The notes under the pieces were generated by a model, which saw only the letters and a program-made list of their open reading frames with translations, had not been told where the DNA came from and searched no databases. A stretch of 64,000 nt of DNA. Source: Mycolicibacterium porcinum (GTDB lineage: Bacteria; Actinomycetota; Actinomycetes; Mycobacteriales; Mycobacteriaceae). A program made the position numbers and the translations under genes. Each line of letters starts with the position of its first letter. The stretch's first letter is position 1. Location: positions 62,001-126,000 of the forward strand of contig MVIG01000004.1 in assembly GCA_002086835.1 (NCBI GenBank), given 5' to 3'. This document shows, piece by piece, positions 17,268 through 26,787 of the stretch.

Positions 17268-18254
17268 ATGCGCGTTTTGGTCACCGGCGGTACTGGATTT
17301 GTGGGCGGCTGGAGCGCGAAAGCGATTGCGGATGCCGGTCATTCCGTCCGCTTTCTGGTGCGCAATCCGGACCGGCTGCACACCAGCGTTGCCAAGCTCG
17401 GGGTCGACGTTTCCGACCACGCCGTCGGCGACATCACCGACCGCGACTCGGTCATGCGCGCACTCGACGGCTGCGACGCCGTCCTGCACAGTGCCGCGCT
17501 GGTCGCCACCGATCCGAGCCAGACCGCGCGGATGATGAGCACCAACATGGACGGAGCGCGCAACGTACTCGGCGGGGCTGTCGAACTCGGTCTCGATCCG
17601 ATCATCCACGTGTCGAGCATCACCGCGTTGTTCAATCCCGACGTGGAAACGCTGGACGCCGATCTGCCGGTGTTCGGCGGGACCGACGGATACGGGCGGT
17701 CCAAGGCTCAGGTCGAGATCTACGCCCGCGGAATGCAGGACGCAGGCGCACCGGTGAACATCACCTATCCCGGCATGGTGATGGGACCGCCGGTCGGTGA
17801 CCAGTTCGGCGAAGCCGGCGAGGGCGTGGCCGCCGCACTGCAACTCGGGGCGATTCCCGGTCGCAGCGCGGCCTGGACCATCGTCGACGGTCGAGACCTG
17901 GCGGCCCTGCATGTGGCGCTGCTCGAACCTGGTCGCGGCCCGCGCCGCTATATGGCCGGCGGACATCGCATCCCGGTGGACCAGCTGGCCAAACTGCTCA
18001 CCGAGATCGGCGACAAGACCATGTTCGCCGTCCCGGTGCCCGACACCGTGCTGCGCGTGGCCGGCCAGGTACTCGATCGGATGGGGCCGTTTCTGCCGTT
18101 CCAGACCCCGTTCACGGAAGCCGGTATGCAGTACTACACGCAGATGCCTGCGTCCGACGACTCACCGAGCGAACGCGACTTCGGCATCACCTACCGCGAT
18201 CCGCGAATCACGCTGGCCGACACCGTCGCCGGATTTCGGCAGCTCAACAGCTGA
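17268..18254 (+). CDS. NAD-dependent epimerase/dehydratase family (extended SDR)
   Basis: This 328-residue protein begins with the Rossmann motif GGTGFVG (residues 7-13) and has the catalytic pair in YGRSK (Tyr-x-x-x-Lys, around residue 143), with the family's SSITAL serine before it. It should oxidise or reduce a sugar, steroid or flavonoid-like carbonyl with NAD(P). The C-terminal half is shorter than in nucleotide-sugar epimerases and fits the mycobacterial dihydroflavonol-reductase-like group. ATG 17268 has GGGAGG eight bases upstream. It is convergent with the cutinase gene and separated from it by a perfect stem-loop. Confidence 0.82.
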   Translation: MRVLVTGGTGFVGGWSAKAIADAGHSVRFLVRNPDRLHTSVAKLGVDVSDHAVGDITDRDSVMRALDGCDAVLHSAALVATDPSQTARMMSTNMDGARNVLGGAVELGLDPIIHVSSITALFNPDVETLDADLPVFGGTDGYGRSKAQVEIYARGMQDAGAPVNITYPGMVMGPPVGDQFGEAGEGVAAALQLGAIPGRSAAWTIVDGRDLAALHVALLEPGRGPRRYMAGGHRIPVDQLAKLLTEIGDKTMFAVPVPDTVLRVAGQVLDRMGPFLPFQTPFTEAGMQYYTQMPASDDSPSERDFGITYRDPRITLADTVAGFRQLNS

Positions 18255-18286
18255 CGGCCGGAAGCGAGTCCGCTTCCGGCCGTCAG
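18251..18286. terminator. Perfect 16-bp stem-loop between convergent genes
   Basis: CTGACGGCCGGAAGCG (18251-18266) and its exact complement (18271-18286) enclose the four-base loop AGTC. It begins on the stop codon of the SDR gene and ends 18 bp before the cutinase stop. There is no T-run, as is common for mycobacterial terminators; it can serve both directions. Confidence 0.8.
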
Positions 18287-18304
18287 CCTGGTGTTCGGTT
18301 GGCG

Positions 18305-19087
18305 TCAGTTGTCACCGATCTCGGCCGCGGTCTGCACAACCGGGGCGGAGGGGGCTGCACCGCCGAGCTGGCGGGCCGCGAAATCGGCTGCCTGGACTGC
18401 CATCCCGTTGTCCTTGTAGGAGCTGTGGGCGGCGCGGTTCAGCCCACCTGGGGCGCAGATCGGGTCACCGGGAGCACACAACTGGATGGTCTTGGCCACG
18501 TACGGCTGACCGATCGCGATAGGAGGTGCGCTGCGGTCCGCCAGTCCCAGCACGAAGTCGTCGGGCGTGCCGAACAGAGCCACCGCCGCGACGTGCGAGG
18601 CGACCGATGCCGGCATCGGGCCGCTGATACCGGCGGGCAGGACGTACCCGGCCGGCACGGAACTCGAAGTGGTGTAGCCGGCGACCGCGGCGCCCTGCGA
18701 GTAACCGCCGAGGACGATCTTGGTCGACGGGCAGTTCGCAGCGATCGACTGGATGCGGTTGCTCGCGTCGGCGATCCCGTCGGTCGCCTGGCCGAAGTTC
18801 AGCGATGCCGGGTAGTTGACCGCGTACACGTCGATGGATTTGCCGGGCAGATCGGCGGTGAGCGCATCGACGAATGCCTGTCCGGTGGCGCCCACGCCGG
18901 GCGCCTCGTTGGTGCCGCGGGCGAACACCACCTCGACGTCGGCGCAGCCGTCGGCGGCGTTTGCCGAAGCGATCGGACCCACCAGTGAGCCGAGGACCAT
19001 GGCGGCCGCAGCAACCATGGTGAAAAGCATGGCCTGCGCCATTCTGGCGATCGAAGCCCCCGTTCGGGCTCGCTGCGGTGTGCTCAT
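18305..19087 (-). CDS. Secreted cutinase-like serine esterase (CULP family)
   Basis: This 260-residue secreted alpha/beta hydrolase has a signal peptide ending near SANA (about residue 45). The nucleophile lies in GGYSQG (Ser130), with Asp208 in GDPIC and His221 in AAHSSY completing the triad; Cys204 and Cys211 and Cys48/Cys119 fit the family disulfides. Mycobacterial cutinase-like proteins hydrolyse lipid esters at the cell surface rather than plant cutin. The start ATG 19087 has GGGGAG seven bases upstream. M. tuberculosis encodes a cutinase-like protein (Rv2301) in the comparable neighbourhood, from memory. Confidence 0.87.
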   Translation of the reverse strand: MSTPQRARTGASIARMAQAMLFTMVAAAAMVLGSLVGPIASANAADGCADVEVVFARGTNEAPGVGATGQAFVDALTADLPGKSIDVYAVNYPASLNFGQATDGIADASNRIQSIAANCPSTKIVLGGYSQGAAVAGYTTSSSVPAGYVLPAGISGPMPASVASHVAAVALFGTPDDFVLGLADRSAPPIAIGQPYVAKTIQLCAPGDPICAPGGLNRAAHSSYKDNGMAVQAADFAARQLGGAAPSAPVVQTAAEIGDN

Positions 19088-19267
19088 GAGATTCTCCCCA
19101 GTCCCTGTTAGCGGCGATTACCTGCTACAAGTGCGGCGCAGCGAATTCGATTCCGGAGCAGTCAAGTGATGTACGTCATCTGAGCAAATTGCCCGCACCG
19201 GGATTGCCCGGCGGTATTCCGGCGTTGACGTTGGGCGCTTCGGTGCCCGGCGTGGCGTCCGCGGGTC

Positions 19268-20161
19268 ATGAACCGCTTTAATGGCCCGATGGCCACCTCG
19301 CGTGTCCGCACGACCGCACTGGGGTATGCGCTCGTCGCCCCCAGCCTCTTCGGCGTGGTTACCTTCCTGTTGCTGCCCATGCTGGTGGTGGTCTGGCTGA
19401 GCCTGCAAAGGTGGGACCTGCTCGGCCCGATCGAGTATGTGGGACTGGATAATTGGGCGTCGGTGCTCACCGATTCGTCGTTCGGCACCTCTCTGGTGGT
19501 GACGCTGCTGTTCGTCCTGCTGGTGGTGCCGACCCAAACCGGGCTGGGCCTGATCGCGGCGTCGCTGCTGGCGCGCGGGCTCCCGGGCACCGGCTTATTC
19601 CGTACCGTGTACGTGTTGCCGTGGATCTGTGCGCCACTGGCCATCGCGGTGTTGTGGAAATGGATCCTGGCTCCCACCGACGGAGCGCTGAGCACGGTCC
19701 TCGGTCGCCAGGTGGACTGGCTCACCGATCCTGGGCTGGCGCTGCCGGTGGTGTCGGCTGTCGTGGTGTGGACCAATGTCGGCTACGTCACGCTGTTCTT
19801 CCTGGCCGGCATCCTCAACATCCCGGCCGACGTCCACAACGCCGCCCGCACCGACGGCGCCACCGATTGGCAGCGGTTCCGCCACATCACCCTGCCGATG
19901 CTGCGACCGACCATGTTCTTCGTTCTGGTCACCGGGATTGTCAGCGCCGCGCAGGTATTCGACACCGTGTACGCCTTGACCGCGGGCGGACCGCAGGGCC
20001 GAACGGACCTGGTGGCGCACCGGATCTACGCCGAGGCGTTCGGCGCGGCCGCGGTCGGCCGGGCCTCGGTGATGGCAATCGTGCTGTTCGTCATCCTCGT
20101 CGGCATCACGCTGCTGCAGCACATCTACTTCCGCCGCAGGATCAGCTATGACCTCACGTAA
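19268..20161 (+). CDS. uspA: UspA-type sugar ABC transporter permease
   Basis: This 297-residue permease has six membrane segments and the cytoplasmic EAA loop AARTDGATDWQRFRHITLP (about residues 195-213) that docks on the ATPase. With the next two genes it forms the permease and binding-protein part of a carbohydrate importer. In M. tuberculosis UspABC (Rv2316-2318) is reported to take up amino sugars, probably from peptidoglycan turnover. No ATPase gene is in the operon, so a shared ATPase elsewhere is needed. ATG 19268 is used; ATG 19289 is an alternative. It overlaps uspB by 14 bp. Confidence 0.87.
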   Translation: MNRFNGPMATSRVRTTALGYALVAPSLFGVVTFLLLPMLVVVWLSLQRWDLLGPIEYVGLDNWASVLTDSSFGTSLVVTLLFVLLVVPTQTGLGLIAASLLARGLPGTGLFRTVYVLPWICAPLAIAVLWKWILAPTDGALSTVLGRQVDWLTDPGLALPVVSAVVVWTNVGYVTLFFLAGILNIPADVHNAARTDGATDWQRFRHITLPMLRPTMFFVLVTGIVSAAQVFDTVYALTAGGPQGRTDLVAHRIYAEAFGAAAVGRASVMAIVLFVILVGITLLQHIYFRRRISYDLT

Positions 20162-20960
20162 CGCGCTGATCTACGCGGGGCTCCTGCTCGGCGCGGTGAT
20201 CACGCTGCTGCCGTTCGGCCTCGGGCTGCTCACGTCGTTCACCTCGGCCGAGCAGTTCGCCACCGATCCCCCGCTGTCGCTGCCCAAGCCGCCGACGCTG
20301 GAGAACTACGTCGGTCTGTCCGACGCCGGATTCGGCCGCGCGATCGTGGTGACCGCGTTGATGACCGCCGTCATCCTGCTGGGCCAGCTGGTGTTCTCGG
20401 TGCTGGCCGCGTATGCATTTGCCCGGCTGCAGTTTCCCGGCCGCGACACACTGTTCTGGGTCTACATCGCAACGCTGATGGTGCCGGCGACAGTGACGGT
20501 GGTGCCGCTGTATCTGATGATGGCCGAGGCCGGACTGCGCAACACCTTCTGGGCGCTGGTACTGCCGTTCATGTTCGGCTCGCCGTACGCGATCTTCCTG
20601 CTGCGCGAGTACTTTCGGTCCATTCCGCGGGATCTGATCAACGCGGCCCGCCTCGACGGCGCCCACACCCTGGACGTAATCACCCATGTGGTGGTGCCGG
20701 CCAGCCGGCCGATCCTGGTGACACTGGCCCTCATCACGGTGGTGAGCCAGTGGAACAACTTCCTGTGGCCGTTGGTGATCACGAGCGGCAGCAAGTGGCA
20801 GGTGCTCACCGTGGCGACGGCCGGGCTGCAGACGCAATACAACGCGCAGTGGACGTTGGTGATGGCGGCGACCACGGTGGCGATCGTCCCGCTGATCGTG
20901 CTGTTCATCGCGTTCTCGCGCAACATCGTCCGTTCGATCGTCGTGACGGGCATCAAATGA
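20148..20960 (+). CDS. uspB: UspB-type sugar ABC transporter permease
   Basis: This 270-residue protein is the second permease of the importer, with six membrane segments and the EAA loop AARLDGAHTLDVITHVVVPAS near residue 165. It should pair with UspA as a heterodimer in the inner membrane. The gene overlaps uspA, so the two are translationally coupled. A palindromic repeat lies 4 bp after its stop, between it and uspC, which is not expected in a tight operon. Confidence 0.87.
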   Translation: MTSRNALIYAGLLLGAVITLLPFGLGLLTSFTSAEQFATDPPLSLPKPPTLENYVGLSDAGFGRAIVVTALMTAVILLGQLVFSVLAAYAFARLQFPGRDTLFWVYIATLMVPATVTVVPLYLMMAEAGLRNTFWALVLPFMFGSPYAIFLLREYFRSIPRDLINAARLDGAHTLDVITHVVVPASRPILVTLALITVVSQWNNFLWPLVITSGSKWQVLTVATAGLQTQYNAQWTLVMAATTVAIVPLIVLFIAFSRNIVRSIVVTGIK

Positions 20961-20964
20961 TCGT

Positions 20965-21021
20965 CGAGATCTACACCAGGGCTGTGACATCGCGGGCGCA
21001 ACGACCCCCACGTCGATCTCG
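20965..21021 (-). repeat. Palindromic intergenic element, copy 1 (inside usp operon)
   Basis: The left arm CGAGATCTACACCAGGGC (from 20965) and right arm ending CACGTCGATCTCG (to 21021) are imperfect inverted repeats around a ~13-base centre. The same two arm types, in reversed order, form a second copy at 28760-28816, so this is a dispersed element and not a chance hairpin. It fills the gap between uspB and uspC and ends 12 bp before the uspC start. Confidence 0.7.
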
Positions 21022-21033
21022 CGGGGTGCGCGG

Positions 21034-22365
21034 ATGAAGCCGAGACGCTCGACGCTCATCGCTGCCTGCCTCGCCCTCACCATGGCCGCCCTGTTGGTGG
21101 TGGCGACGCTGCTGGGCCGCACCACCGAGCCCGAAGGCCGCACTGTGGTCACCGTGCGGTTGTGGGACCCACAGGTCGCGGCCGCCTACCGGGAGTCCTT
21201 CGCAGAGTTCGGCAAGGACCACCCGGATATCGAGGTCCGCGTCAACACCGTGGCGTACTCGGCCTACTTCGACAGCCTGCGCACCGATGTGGCCGGCGGC
21301 AGTGCCGATGACATCTTCTGGCTGTCCAACGCCTACCTCGCCGGCTACGCCGACAACGGCAGGCTGCTCGACATCGGACAGACCTTGGGCGCCAACGCCG
21401 CCCGCGCGTGGGAACCCTCGGTGGTCAACCAGTTCACTCGCAACGACGCCCTGTGGGCGGTTCCGCAACTGACCGATGCCGGCATCGCGGTGTACTTCAA
21501 CGCCGACCTGCTCGACGCCGCCGGCGTGGACCTTGCCGAGCTGACCAGGCTGCGCTGGTCCGACGGGCCAGACGACACACTGCGGTCACTGGCGGCCCAG
21601 CTCACCGTCGACGAGCGGGGCCGTGCCGCGGGCACCGAAGGCTTCGACGCCGGACGCATCCGGCAGTGGGGTTACAACGCCGCCAACGATCTCCAGGGCA
21701 TCTACCTCAACTACATCGGCTCGGCGGGCGGTATCTTCACCATCGGTGACCGCTTCGCGTTCGACAACCCGCAGGCCGTCGAGGCGTTCAGATACCTGGT
21801 TCGCATGATCAACGACGATCACGTCGCCCCGCCGGCCTCGACCACCAACAACAACGGAGACTTCTCCCGCAACGCCTTCCTGCAGGGCCGTATGGCGCTG
21901 TTCCAGTCCGGCACCTACAACCTGGCCGCCATCGCGAACCAGGCGCGGTTCCGGTGGGGGGTGGCGATGCTGCCGGCCGGCCCTAAAGGCCGGGTCAGTG
22001 TCACCAACGGCATCGCCGCAGCAGCGAACTCAGCGACCCGACACCCGGAAGCGGTGCGCGAGGTGTTGTCGTGGATGGGCAGCAAGTCCGGCAACGAGTA
22101 CCTCGGGGTCAAGGGCGCCGCCATCCCGGCCGTGCTGGCCGCTCAGCCGGTCTACCACGACTACTGGAAAGCCCGCGGTGTTGACGTCGGCCCGTTCTTC
22201 CGGGTGCTGAACGGGCCACGGATCCCGGCGCCGGGCGCGGCCGGCTTCCCGGCCGGATACCAGGCTCTCAAGCCATATTTCGACGAGATGTTCCTGGGCC
22301 GTCGCGATGTCGAGAAGTCGCTGGCCGATGCCCAGTGGGCGGCAAATTCCGCGGCGGCGCACTAG
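21034..22365 (+). CDS. uspC: UspC-type solute-binding protein
   Basis: This 443-residue extracytoplasmic substrate-binding protein (cluster of sugar-binding SBPs) has an N-terminal membrane anchor (residues 8-27) without a lipobox Cys, then TVVTVRLWDPQ and a two-lobed maltose-binding-like fold. In M. tuberculosis UspC binds amino sugars. It delivers substrate to UspA/UspB. ATG 21034 is chosen; the GGGG before it belongs to or abuts the right arm of the palindromic element, so the element may contribute the ribosome site. Confidence 0.87.
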   Translation: MKPRRSTLIAACLALTMAALLVVATLLGRTTEPEGRTVVTVRLWDPQVAAAYRESFAEFGKDHPDIEVRVNTVAYSAYFDSLRTDVAGGSADDIFWLSNAYLAGYADNGRLLDIGQTLGANAARAWEPSVVNQFTRNDALWAVPQLTDAGIAVYFNADLLDAAGVDLAELTRLRWSDGPDDTLRSLAAQLTVDERGRAAGTEGFDAGRIRQWGYNAANDLQGIYLNYIGSAGGIFTIGDRFAFDNPQAVEAFRYLVRMINDDHVAPPASTTNNNGDFSRNAFLQGRMALFQSGTYNLAAIANQARFRWGVAMLPAGPKGRVSVTNGIAAAANSATRHPEAVREVLSWMGSKSGNEYLGVKGAAIPAVLAAQPVYHDYWKARGVDVGPFFRVLNGPRIPAPGAAGFPAGYQALKPYFDEMFLGRRDVEKSLADAQWAANSAAAH

Positions 22366-22417
22366 ACCCGGGAAAATTACCGACCACTGACCTCCGGCAC
22401 TCGCCTACATTGGGCTG

Positions 22418-23413
22418 ATGCCCCAGCACATCAGTGCATCCCGCCACCGCCGACTTACGGTGGCACTGTTTGCCGCGGCCATGTTGGCTGCCGCGCCGGC
22501 CTGCGCAGCCGGGCACTCCCCGAGGTCCTCGGCACCGGCCGCGCCTCAGAGCGACGCGGGTTTCGCCCCGGCGGCCCCGGCACCCGAAGCCGGCCCGGGT
22601 ATGAAGAACGCGCCGGTGCCCACCGAACTCAAGCGCGACATCGTCAAGACCGCGTCGATGTCGATCACCACCGGTAATCCGGCGGCAGTGGCAGACAAGG
22701 CCGTATCGCTGGCCGGCGATGCCGGCGGCCGCATCGACAGCCGCTCCGAGGACGCCGGCTCCAGCTCCGGCCGGGCGCACATCTCCCTGGCGCTTCGGGT
22801 TCCGGCCGCCAAACTCGAAGGGACGCTCGACGAGTTCAAGAAGCTCGGCACGGTGCAGAGTGTCGAGGTCCGCGCCGACGACGTGACCTCACAGCGTGTC
22901 GACCTCGATGCCCGCATCACCGCGCTCCAGACCTCGGTGGACCGGTTGCTCGGGATCATGCGTGAGGCCAAGGATCCCGAGGCCTTGATCAAGGCCGAGG
23001 ACGCGTTGTCGCAGCGACAGGCCGACCTCGACAGCCTGCGCGCGCAGCGCACCCAGCTCGGCGACCAGATCGACTACAGCACGGTCAATCTCGACATCAC
23101 CGCCGAGCAGATCGGCGGCCCCGCCCCGCAGTATCAGGGGTTCTGGGGGCAGGTCGAACGGGGCTGGCATGGTCTGGTCTCGGTGGCGTCGGGCGCCGTG
23201 ATGGTGTTCGGTCTGCTCCTGCCGTGGCTGGCGGCGGTCGTCATCGCGGCGGTGATCATCGTGGCCGTGATCCGGCTGACCAGGTCCCGTGCCGGACAGC
23301 CGTCAGCGACGGGGCAGGCTGGTGGGCAGGATCGTGAGCTCCAGAGCCAGGGCACTGCCGCAGACGAGAACGAGGATGGCGAAGGCGATCCAGTCCCGCG
23401 CCCGGGGCCGTGA
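22418..23413 (+). CDS. DUF4349 membrane-anchored protein
   Basis: This 331-residue protein has a signal peptide with a possible lipobox (APACAAG, Cys29), a Pro/Ala-rich linker, a DUF4349-type core ([18 protein letters not shown] onward) with coiled-coil heptads at about residues 165-225, and one C-terminal membrane helix (about 248-283). Function of the family is not known; topology suggests an extracytoplasmic domain tethered at both ends. Its last 37 codons run antisense over the end of the ecfT gene, a 111-bp overlap. The C-terminal tail after the helix ([14 protein letters not shown]) is low complexity and lies in the overlap. Confidence 0.75.
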   Translation: MPQHISASRHRRLTVALFAAAMLAAAPACAAGHSPRSSAPAAPQSDAGFAPAAPAPEAGPGMKNAPVPTELKRDIVKTASMSITTGNPAAVADKAVSLAGDAGGRIDSRSEDAGSSSGRAHISLALRVPAAKLEGTLDEFKKLGTVQSVEVRADDVTSQRVDLDARITALQTSVDRLLGIMREAKDPEALIKAEDALSQRQADLDSLRAQRTQLGDQIDYSTVNLDITAEQIGGPAPQYQGFWGQVERGWHGLVSVASGAVMVFGLLLPWLAAVVIAAVIIVAVIRLTRSRAGQPSATGQAGGQDRELQSQGTAADENEDGEGDPVPRPGP

Positions 23414-24145
23414 GGGTGCCGCCGAGATCTGACCGGCGCCACCGCGTGCCGTGATGGCGTCGCCCATCTCGTCGCCCCGGCGCAACGCCACGGTGACGGC
23501 CGCCGCCAACAGGTCGACCAGATTGCTGATCCGCTGCTTGCGCCGTGCCCGGAAGGTCTCGGCCGGTTCGACGGGCCGCAGCCGGTGCGCCGCATACAAG
23601 GTGCGGAACTCGTCGATCAGCATCGGGAAAGCCCGCAGCGCCAACGCGATCGTCACCGCCCAGTCATGCACGGGGATGCGCAGCACTCGCAGCGGACGGC
23701 CCAGCGTGGCCACCGCCGGGGCCACGTCGGCGACGTTCGTGGTCCAGGACACCAGCGCACCCAGACCCAGCAGCACGATCGACAAGGCCGTGATCCGCAG
23801 GAAGTTGAGCAGCCCGCCCAGGCCCAGCTGCACCGATCCGATATCGACGAACGGGGACCCGCCGGCCAGGGCGGCCAGCGCCGCGCCGATCAGCAGCAGG
23901 ATCCACAGGAAGAACGGGATCGACGGCAGCACGCCACGCGGAATGTGCGCCAGCCGCGCGGCCACCAGGACCAGTACCGCGACGAACGCGATCGGCACCC
24001 AGCCGGGATAGAACGTCAGCAGCACGCCGATGCCCGCGACGGCCAACAGTTTCGTGCCGGCCCACAACCGGTGGATGACGGTGTCGCCTGGTACCGGGCG
24101 CAACAGCACGACGGGCTTGCGCTGGCCTCGCGTCGGTGCGGTCAT
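23303..24145 (-). CDS. ecfT: ECF transporter T component (EcfT/CbiQ-like)
   Basis: This 280-residue membrane protein resembles CbiQ/EcfT: about five membrane helices and a cytoplasmic helical region with the coupling motifs AFPMLIDE and [19 protein letters not shown] that bind the two ATPases. It would form the core of an energy-coupling-factor vitamin or metal importer with the fusion protein encoded just upstream (4-bp ATGA overlap). The homologue in M. tuberculosis is, from memory, Rv2325c. The transported vitamin is unknown. The 3' end overlaps the convergent DUF4349 gene by 111 bp. Confidence 0.85.
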   Translation of the reverse strand: MTAPTRGQRKPVVLLRPVPGDTVIHRLWAGTKLLAVAGIGVLLTFYPGWVPIAFVAVLVLVAARLAHIPRGVLPSIPFFLWILLLIGAALAALAGGSPFVDIGSVQLGLGGLLNFLRITALSIVLLGLGALVSWTTNVADVAPAVATLGRPLRVLRIPVHDWAVTIALALRAFPMLIDEFRTLYAAHRLRPVEPAETFRARRKQRISNLVDLLAAAVTVALRRGDEMGDAITARGGAGQISAAPSRPRARDWIAFAILVLVCGSALALELTILPTSLPRR

Positions 24146-26187
24146 CGGGCCCCTCCGGCAGCTGTCGGGGCGAGGGCGAGTTCACCTTGATGCAGATGCA
24201 GCGTGCGCGGGCACAGGCCTTCCAGCCCGGTGAAGTCGTGCGAGATGACGACGACGGTCAGCCCGTGGTTGTTCCGCAGATCCTCCAGCAACCGCAGCAG
24301 CCCCCGCTGGCTGGCGGCGTCCAGGCCGGCCAGCGGCTCATCGAGGATCAGCGCACGCGGCGAGCGGGCGAGCAGTCCGGCCAGTACGACGCGACGCATC
24401 TGGCCGCCGGAGAGCTGATCGATGCGGCGCTGGGCCAGTGCGGCGTCCAGTCCGACCGTCTCCAGGGCGCCGGCGACGCGATCGTGCTCGCGCGCCGAGA
24501 AACCTGCCGCGGAGGCGATTTCACGTTCCACGGTGCTGCGCATCAACTGCAGCCGGGCGGCCTGGAACGAGATCGCCACCGCACCGACCTGCTGGGCCAC
24601 CGGCACTCCGTCCAGCAGGCAGGCTCCGTAGGTGGGCACCGTCAGCCCGGCCATGATCCAGGCCAGGGTCGATTTGCCGGACCCGTTCAGACCGTGCACG
24701 AGAACGCCGTCGCCCTCGTTGACGGTGAACGTGATGTCACGCAAAGCTGTTTTCGCCCACGGGGTTCCGCTGGCGTATTCATGTCCGACGCCGGTCAGTT
24801 CCAGCACAGGGGCAGCGTCAGGAGCAGCGCGGGTCACTTCCAGGGGCACCGCGGAGGTCTGCACCATGTCGGTGTTGTCGGCCGAACCGCCGTTACCGCT
24901 GAGCGCCACCGTGCGGTCGGCGGAATCGGCCTCGTCGTTGTAATGCGTGATGTGCACCAACGACATCTGGTGGTGGTCGGTCAGTCCGGACAGCACGTTC
25001 ATCAAGGTGTCGCGACCCTGTTGGTCCACCATGCTGGTGACCTCGTCGGCGATCAGCAGTGAGGGTTCGCGGGCCAGCGCCGCGGCAACGGCCAGTCGTT
25101 GCAGTTCGCCACCGGACAATCCCCCGGTGTCACGTTCGGCCAGGCCGTCGAGACCGACCTCGGCCAGCAGCCGCTCGACATCGGCGGTGGCACCGACCGG
25201 AAGCCCCCACACCACGTCGTCGGCCACCCGACTTCCGAGCACCTGGCTTTCCGGATGTTGCATCACCACCGCGGTGCCGCCGACGCGGCCGAGCCCGACC
25301 GCACCGGCCCGCTCGATGCGGCCCGAGGTGGGCCTGCGCCCGGCCAGCATGAGCATCAGCGTGGTCTTGCCCGAGCCGTTCGGCCCGGTCACCGCGACGT
25401 GCTCACCGGGTCGCAGCTCCATCGACACCGGACCGAGGGCGTCGCGATCGACGCCCGGATACCGGAATCGCACGTCGGTCAACCGGGCCGGCACCGGCCC
25501 AATGGTCGCTCCCTCGCCCTCGTCGTCGGCGTCGAGCTTGTGCACATCGGGGATGCCGAGCAGCCGGGCCAGAATGCGTGACAGCGCCCACCAGCCGATC
25601 ATGCTGACCGAGGTGATGCTGGTGATGCCGAGAAACACCATCAGCAGCGGCCAGTAGTCCAGCATCGTGGCGAAGAAGCCCCGGAGCGGATCGGCAGCCA
25701 CGTCGAGCACCGGGATGCGCTCCAAGACCTTGGCCATCCCTTCGATGCCTGCGGTCAACGAGTCGAAGATCAGACTGCGCAGCCGGGTCAGAACGGTCAG
25801 CGCGACGACGATCGCCGATCCGAACAACGCCCCGGCCACCACGGCCGCCGCGAACGCGGTTCCGGTTCCGCGGCCACGGCGCTTGACCACGCCGGTGAGT
25901 CCCCCGATGTAGGCGCAGTCGACGACGGTCATCATTCCGCCCATGCCTGCGATGAGGAATGCGATGGTGCCTGCGGCGACGGTGGCCGCCAGCAGAACCC
26001 GCAGCCGGTAGCGGTAGGCCAGCAGTCCCATCGGCACGGTCCCCAGTACCGAAAGTCCGGCGGCGAAAGGAACCACCACGGCGATGATCGCGGTGGCCGC
26101 ACAGAGTGCAGCCATCACCGCGGCCTGCGCAAGCTCGCCGGGGGTGAGGCCGCGCCGAGGCGTCGTCGCCGGGGGTTTCGCGGTCAT
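24142..26187 (-). CDS. ECF transporter fusion: S-like membrane domain plus two ATPases
   Basis: This 681-residue fusion has an N-terminal membrane region of five to six helices (about residues 15-225, substrate-binding-component or DUF2232-like), then two ABC ATPase domains. First: Walker A GPNGSGKT, signature LSGGELQ, Walker B LLIADE. Second: [22 protein letters not shown]. With EcfT it supplies a complete importer in two polypeptides. ATG 26187 starts the predicted protein; the frame is open further but the extra residues would overlap the MarR operator region. The second domain's Glu is present while the first has DEVTS, both plausible catalytic sites. Confidence 0.85.
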   Translation of the reverse strand: MTAKPPATTPRRGLTPGELAQAAVMAALCAATAIIAVVVPFAAGLSVLGTVPMGLLAYRYRLRVLLAATVAAGTIAFLIAGMGGMMTVVDCAYIGGLTGVVKRRGRGTGTAFAAAVVAGALFGSAIVVALTVLTRLRSLIFDSLTAGIEGMAKVLERIPVLDVAADPLRGFFATMLDYWPLLMVFLGITSITSVSMIGWWALSRILARLLGIPDVHKLDADDEGEGATIGPVPARLTDVRFRYPGVDRDALGPVSMELRPGEHVAVTGPNGSGKTTLMLMLAGRRPTSGRIERAGAVGLGRVGGTAVVMQHPESQVLGSRVADDVVWGLPVGATADVERLLAEVGLDGLAERDTGGLSGGELQRLAVAAALAREPSLLIADEVTSMVDQQGRDTLMNVLSGLTDHHQMSLVHITHYNDEADSADRTVALSGNGGSADNTDMVQTSAVPLEVTRAAPDAAPVLELTGVGHEYASGTPWAKTALRDITFTVNEGDGVLVHGLNGSGKSTLAWIMAGLTVPTYGACLLDGVPVAQQVGAVAISFQAARLQLMRSTVEREIASAAGFSAREHDRVAGALETVGLDAALAQRRIDQLSGGQMRRVVLAGLLARSPRALILDEPLAGLDAASQRGLLRLLEDLRNNHGLTVVVISHDFTGLEGLCPRTLHLHQGELALAPTAAGGAR

Positions 26188-26262
26188 CGTTCGATTCTGC
26201 CAGCCGCGATGGCGGCCGTCGGGTGCCCGTTGTGTGAGCGAGCGCACGCCCGCCGACTAGAC

Positions 26263-26281
26263 TACATAGCAAATCTATGTA
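26263..26281. promoter_or_regulatory. Perfect inverted repeat, candidate MarR operator
   Basis: TACATAG-CAAAT-CTATGTA is a perfect 7-bp inverted repeat with a 5-bp spacer, two bases before the marR start codon and inside the divergent region shared with the ECF fusion gene. TAGACT at 26258-26263 could be a -10 box. MarR proteins bind palindromes of this size and usually repress themselves and the next gene. Confidence 0.7.
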
Positions 26282-26283
26282 AC

Positions 26284-26769
26284 ATGGTGGGCATGTCGAC
26301 CCCGACCGAGGATGCCACGGTATCCGACAACACCGAACTCGGCGCTGACCTGTTGGCAGTCGTCGCGCGGTTGAATCGGCTTGCCACCCAGCGCGCCCGG
26401 CTACCACTGCCCTGGGCGCAGGCCCGGCTGCTGTCCACCATCGAGGACCAAGGCGAGGCGCGAATCTCCGACCTCGCCTATCTCGACCACTGCTCGCAGC
26501 CGACCATGACCACCCAGGTTCGCCGCCTCGAAGACGCCGGCCTGGTCTCACGCACCGCCGATCCCGGCGATGCCCGCGCGGTGCTGATCCGCATCACCGA
26601 GCAGGGCCGGCGGACCCTCGAGCAGGCCAGGGCCGATCGCGCCGCCGCGATCAACCCCCGGCTCGAACGCCTCAGCGCCGAGGAGCGCACGACGCTGGCA
26701 GCCTCCGTCGACATCATTCGGCGGTTGCTCACCGACGTCGACGAGCGCCCGCTCTCGCACGACAACTAG
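26284..26769 (+). CDS. MarR-family transcription regulator
   Basis: This protein of 161 residues (158 if ATG 26293 is used) is a dimeric winged-helix regulator: ISDLAYLDHCSQPTMTTQVRRLEDAGLVSR is the recognition region and DPGDARAVLIRIT the wing. It is followed 18 bp later by an MFS efflux-type gene, and a perfect palindrome sits at its promoter, the usual arrangement for a self-regulated drug or phenolic efflux pair. The ligand is unknown. The start codon region has no ribosome site, so the message may be leaderless or nearly so. Confidence 0.85.
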   Translation: MVGMSTPTEDATVSDNTELGADLLAVVARLNRLATQRARLPLPWAQARLLSTIEDQGEARISDLAYLDHCSQPTMTTQVRRLEDAGLVSRTADPGDARAVLIRITEQGRRTLEQARADRAAAINPRLERLSAEERTTLAASVDIIRRLLTDVDERPLSHDN

Positions 26770-26787
26770 TTAGGAGTTACCGCCCCG

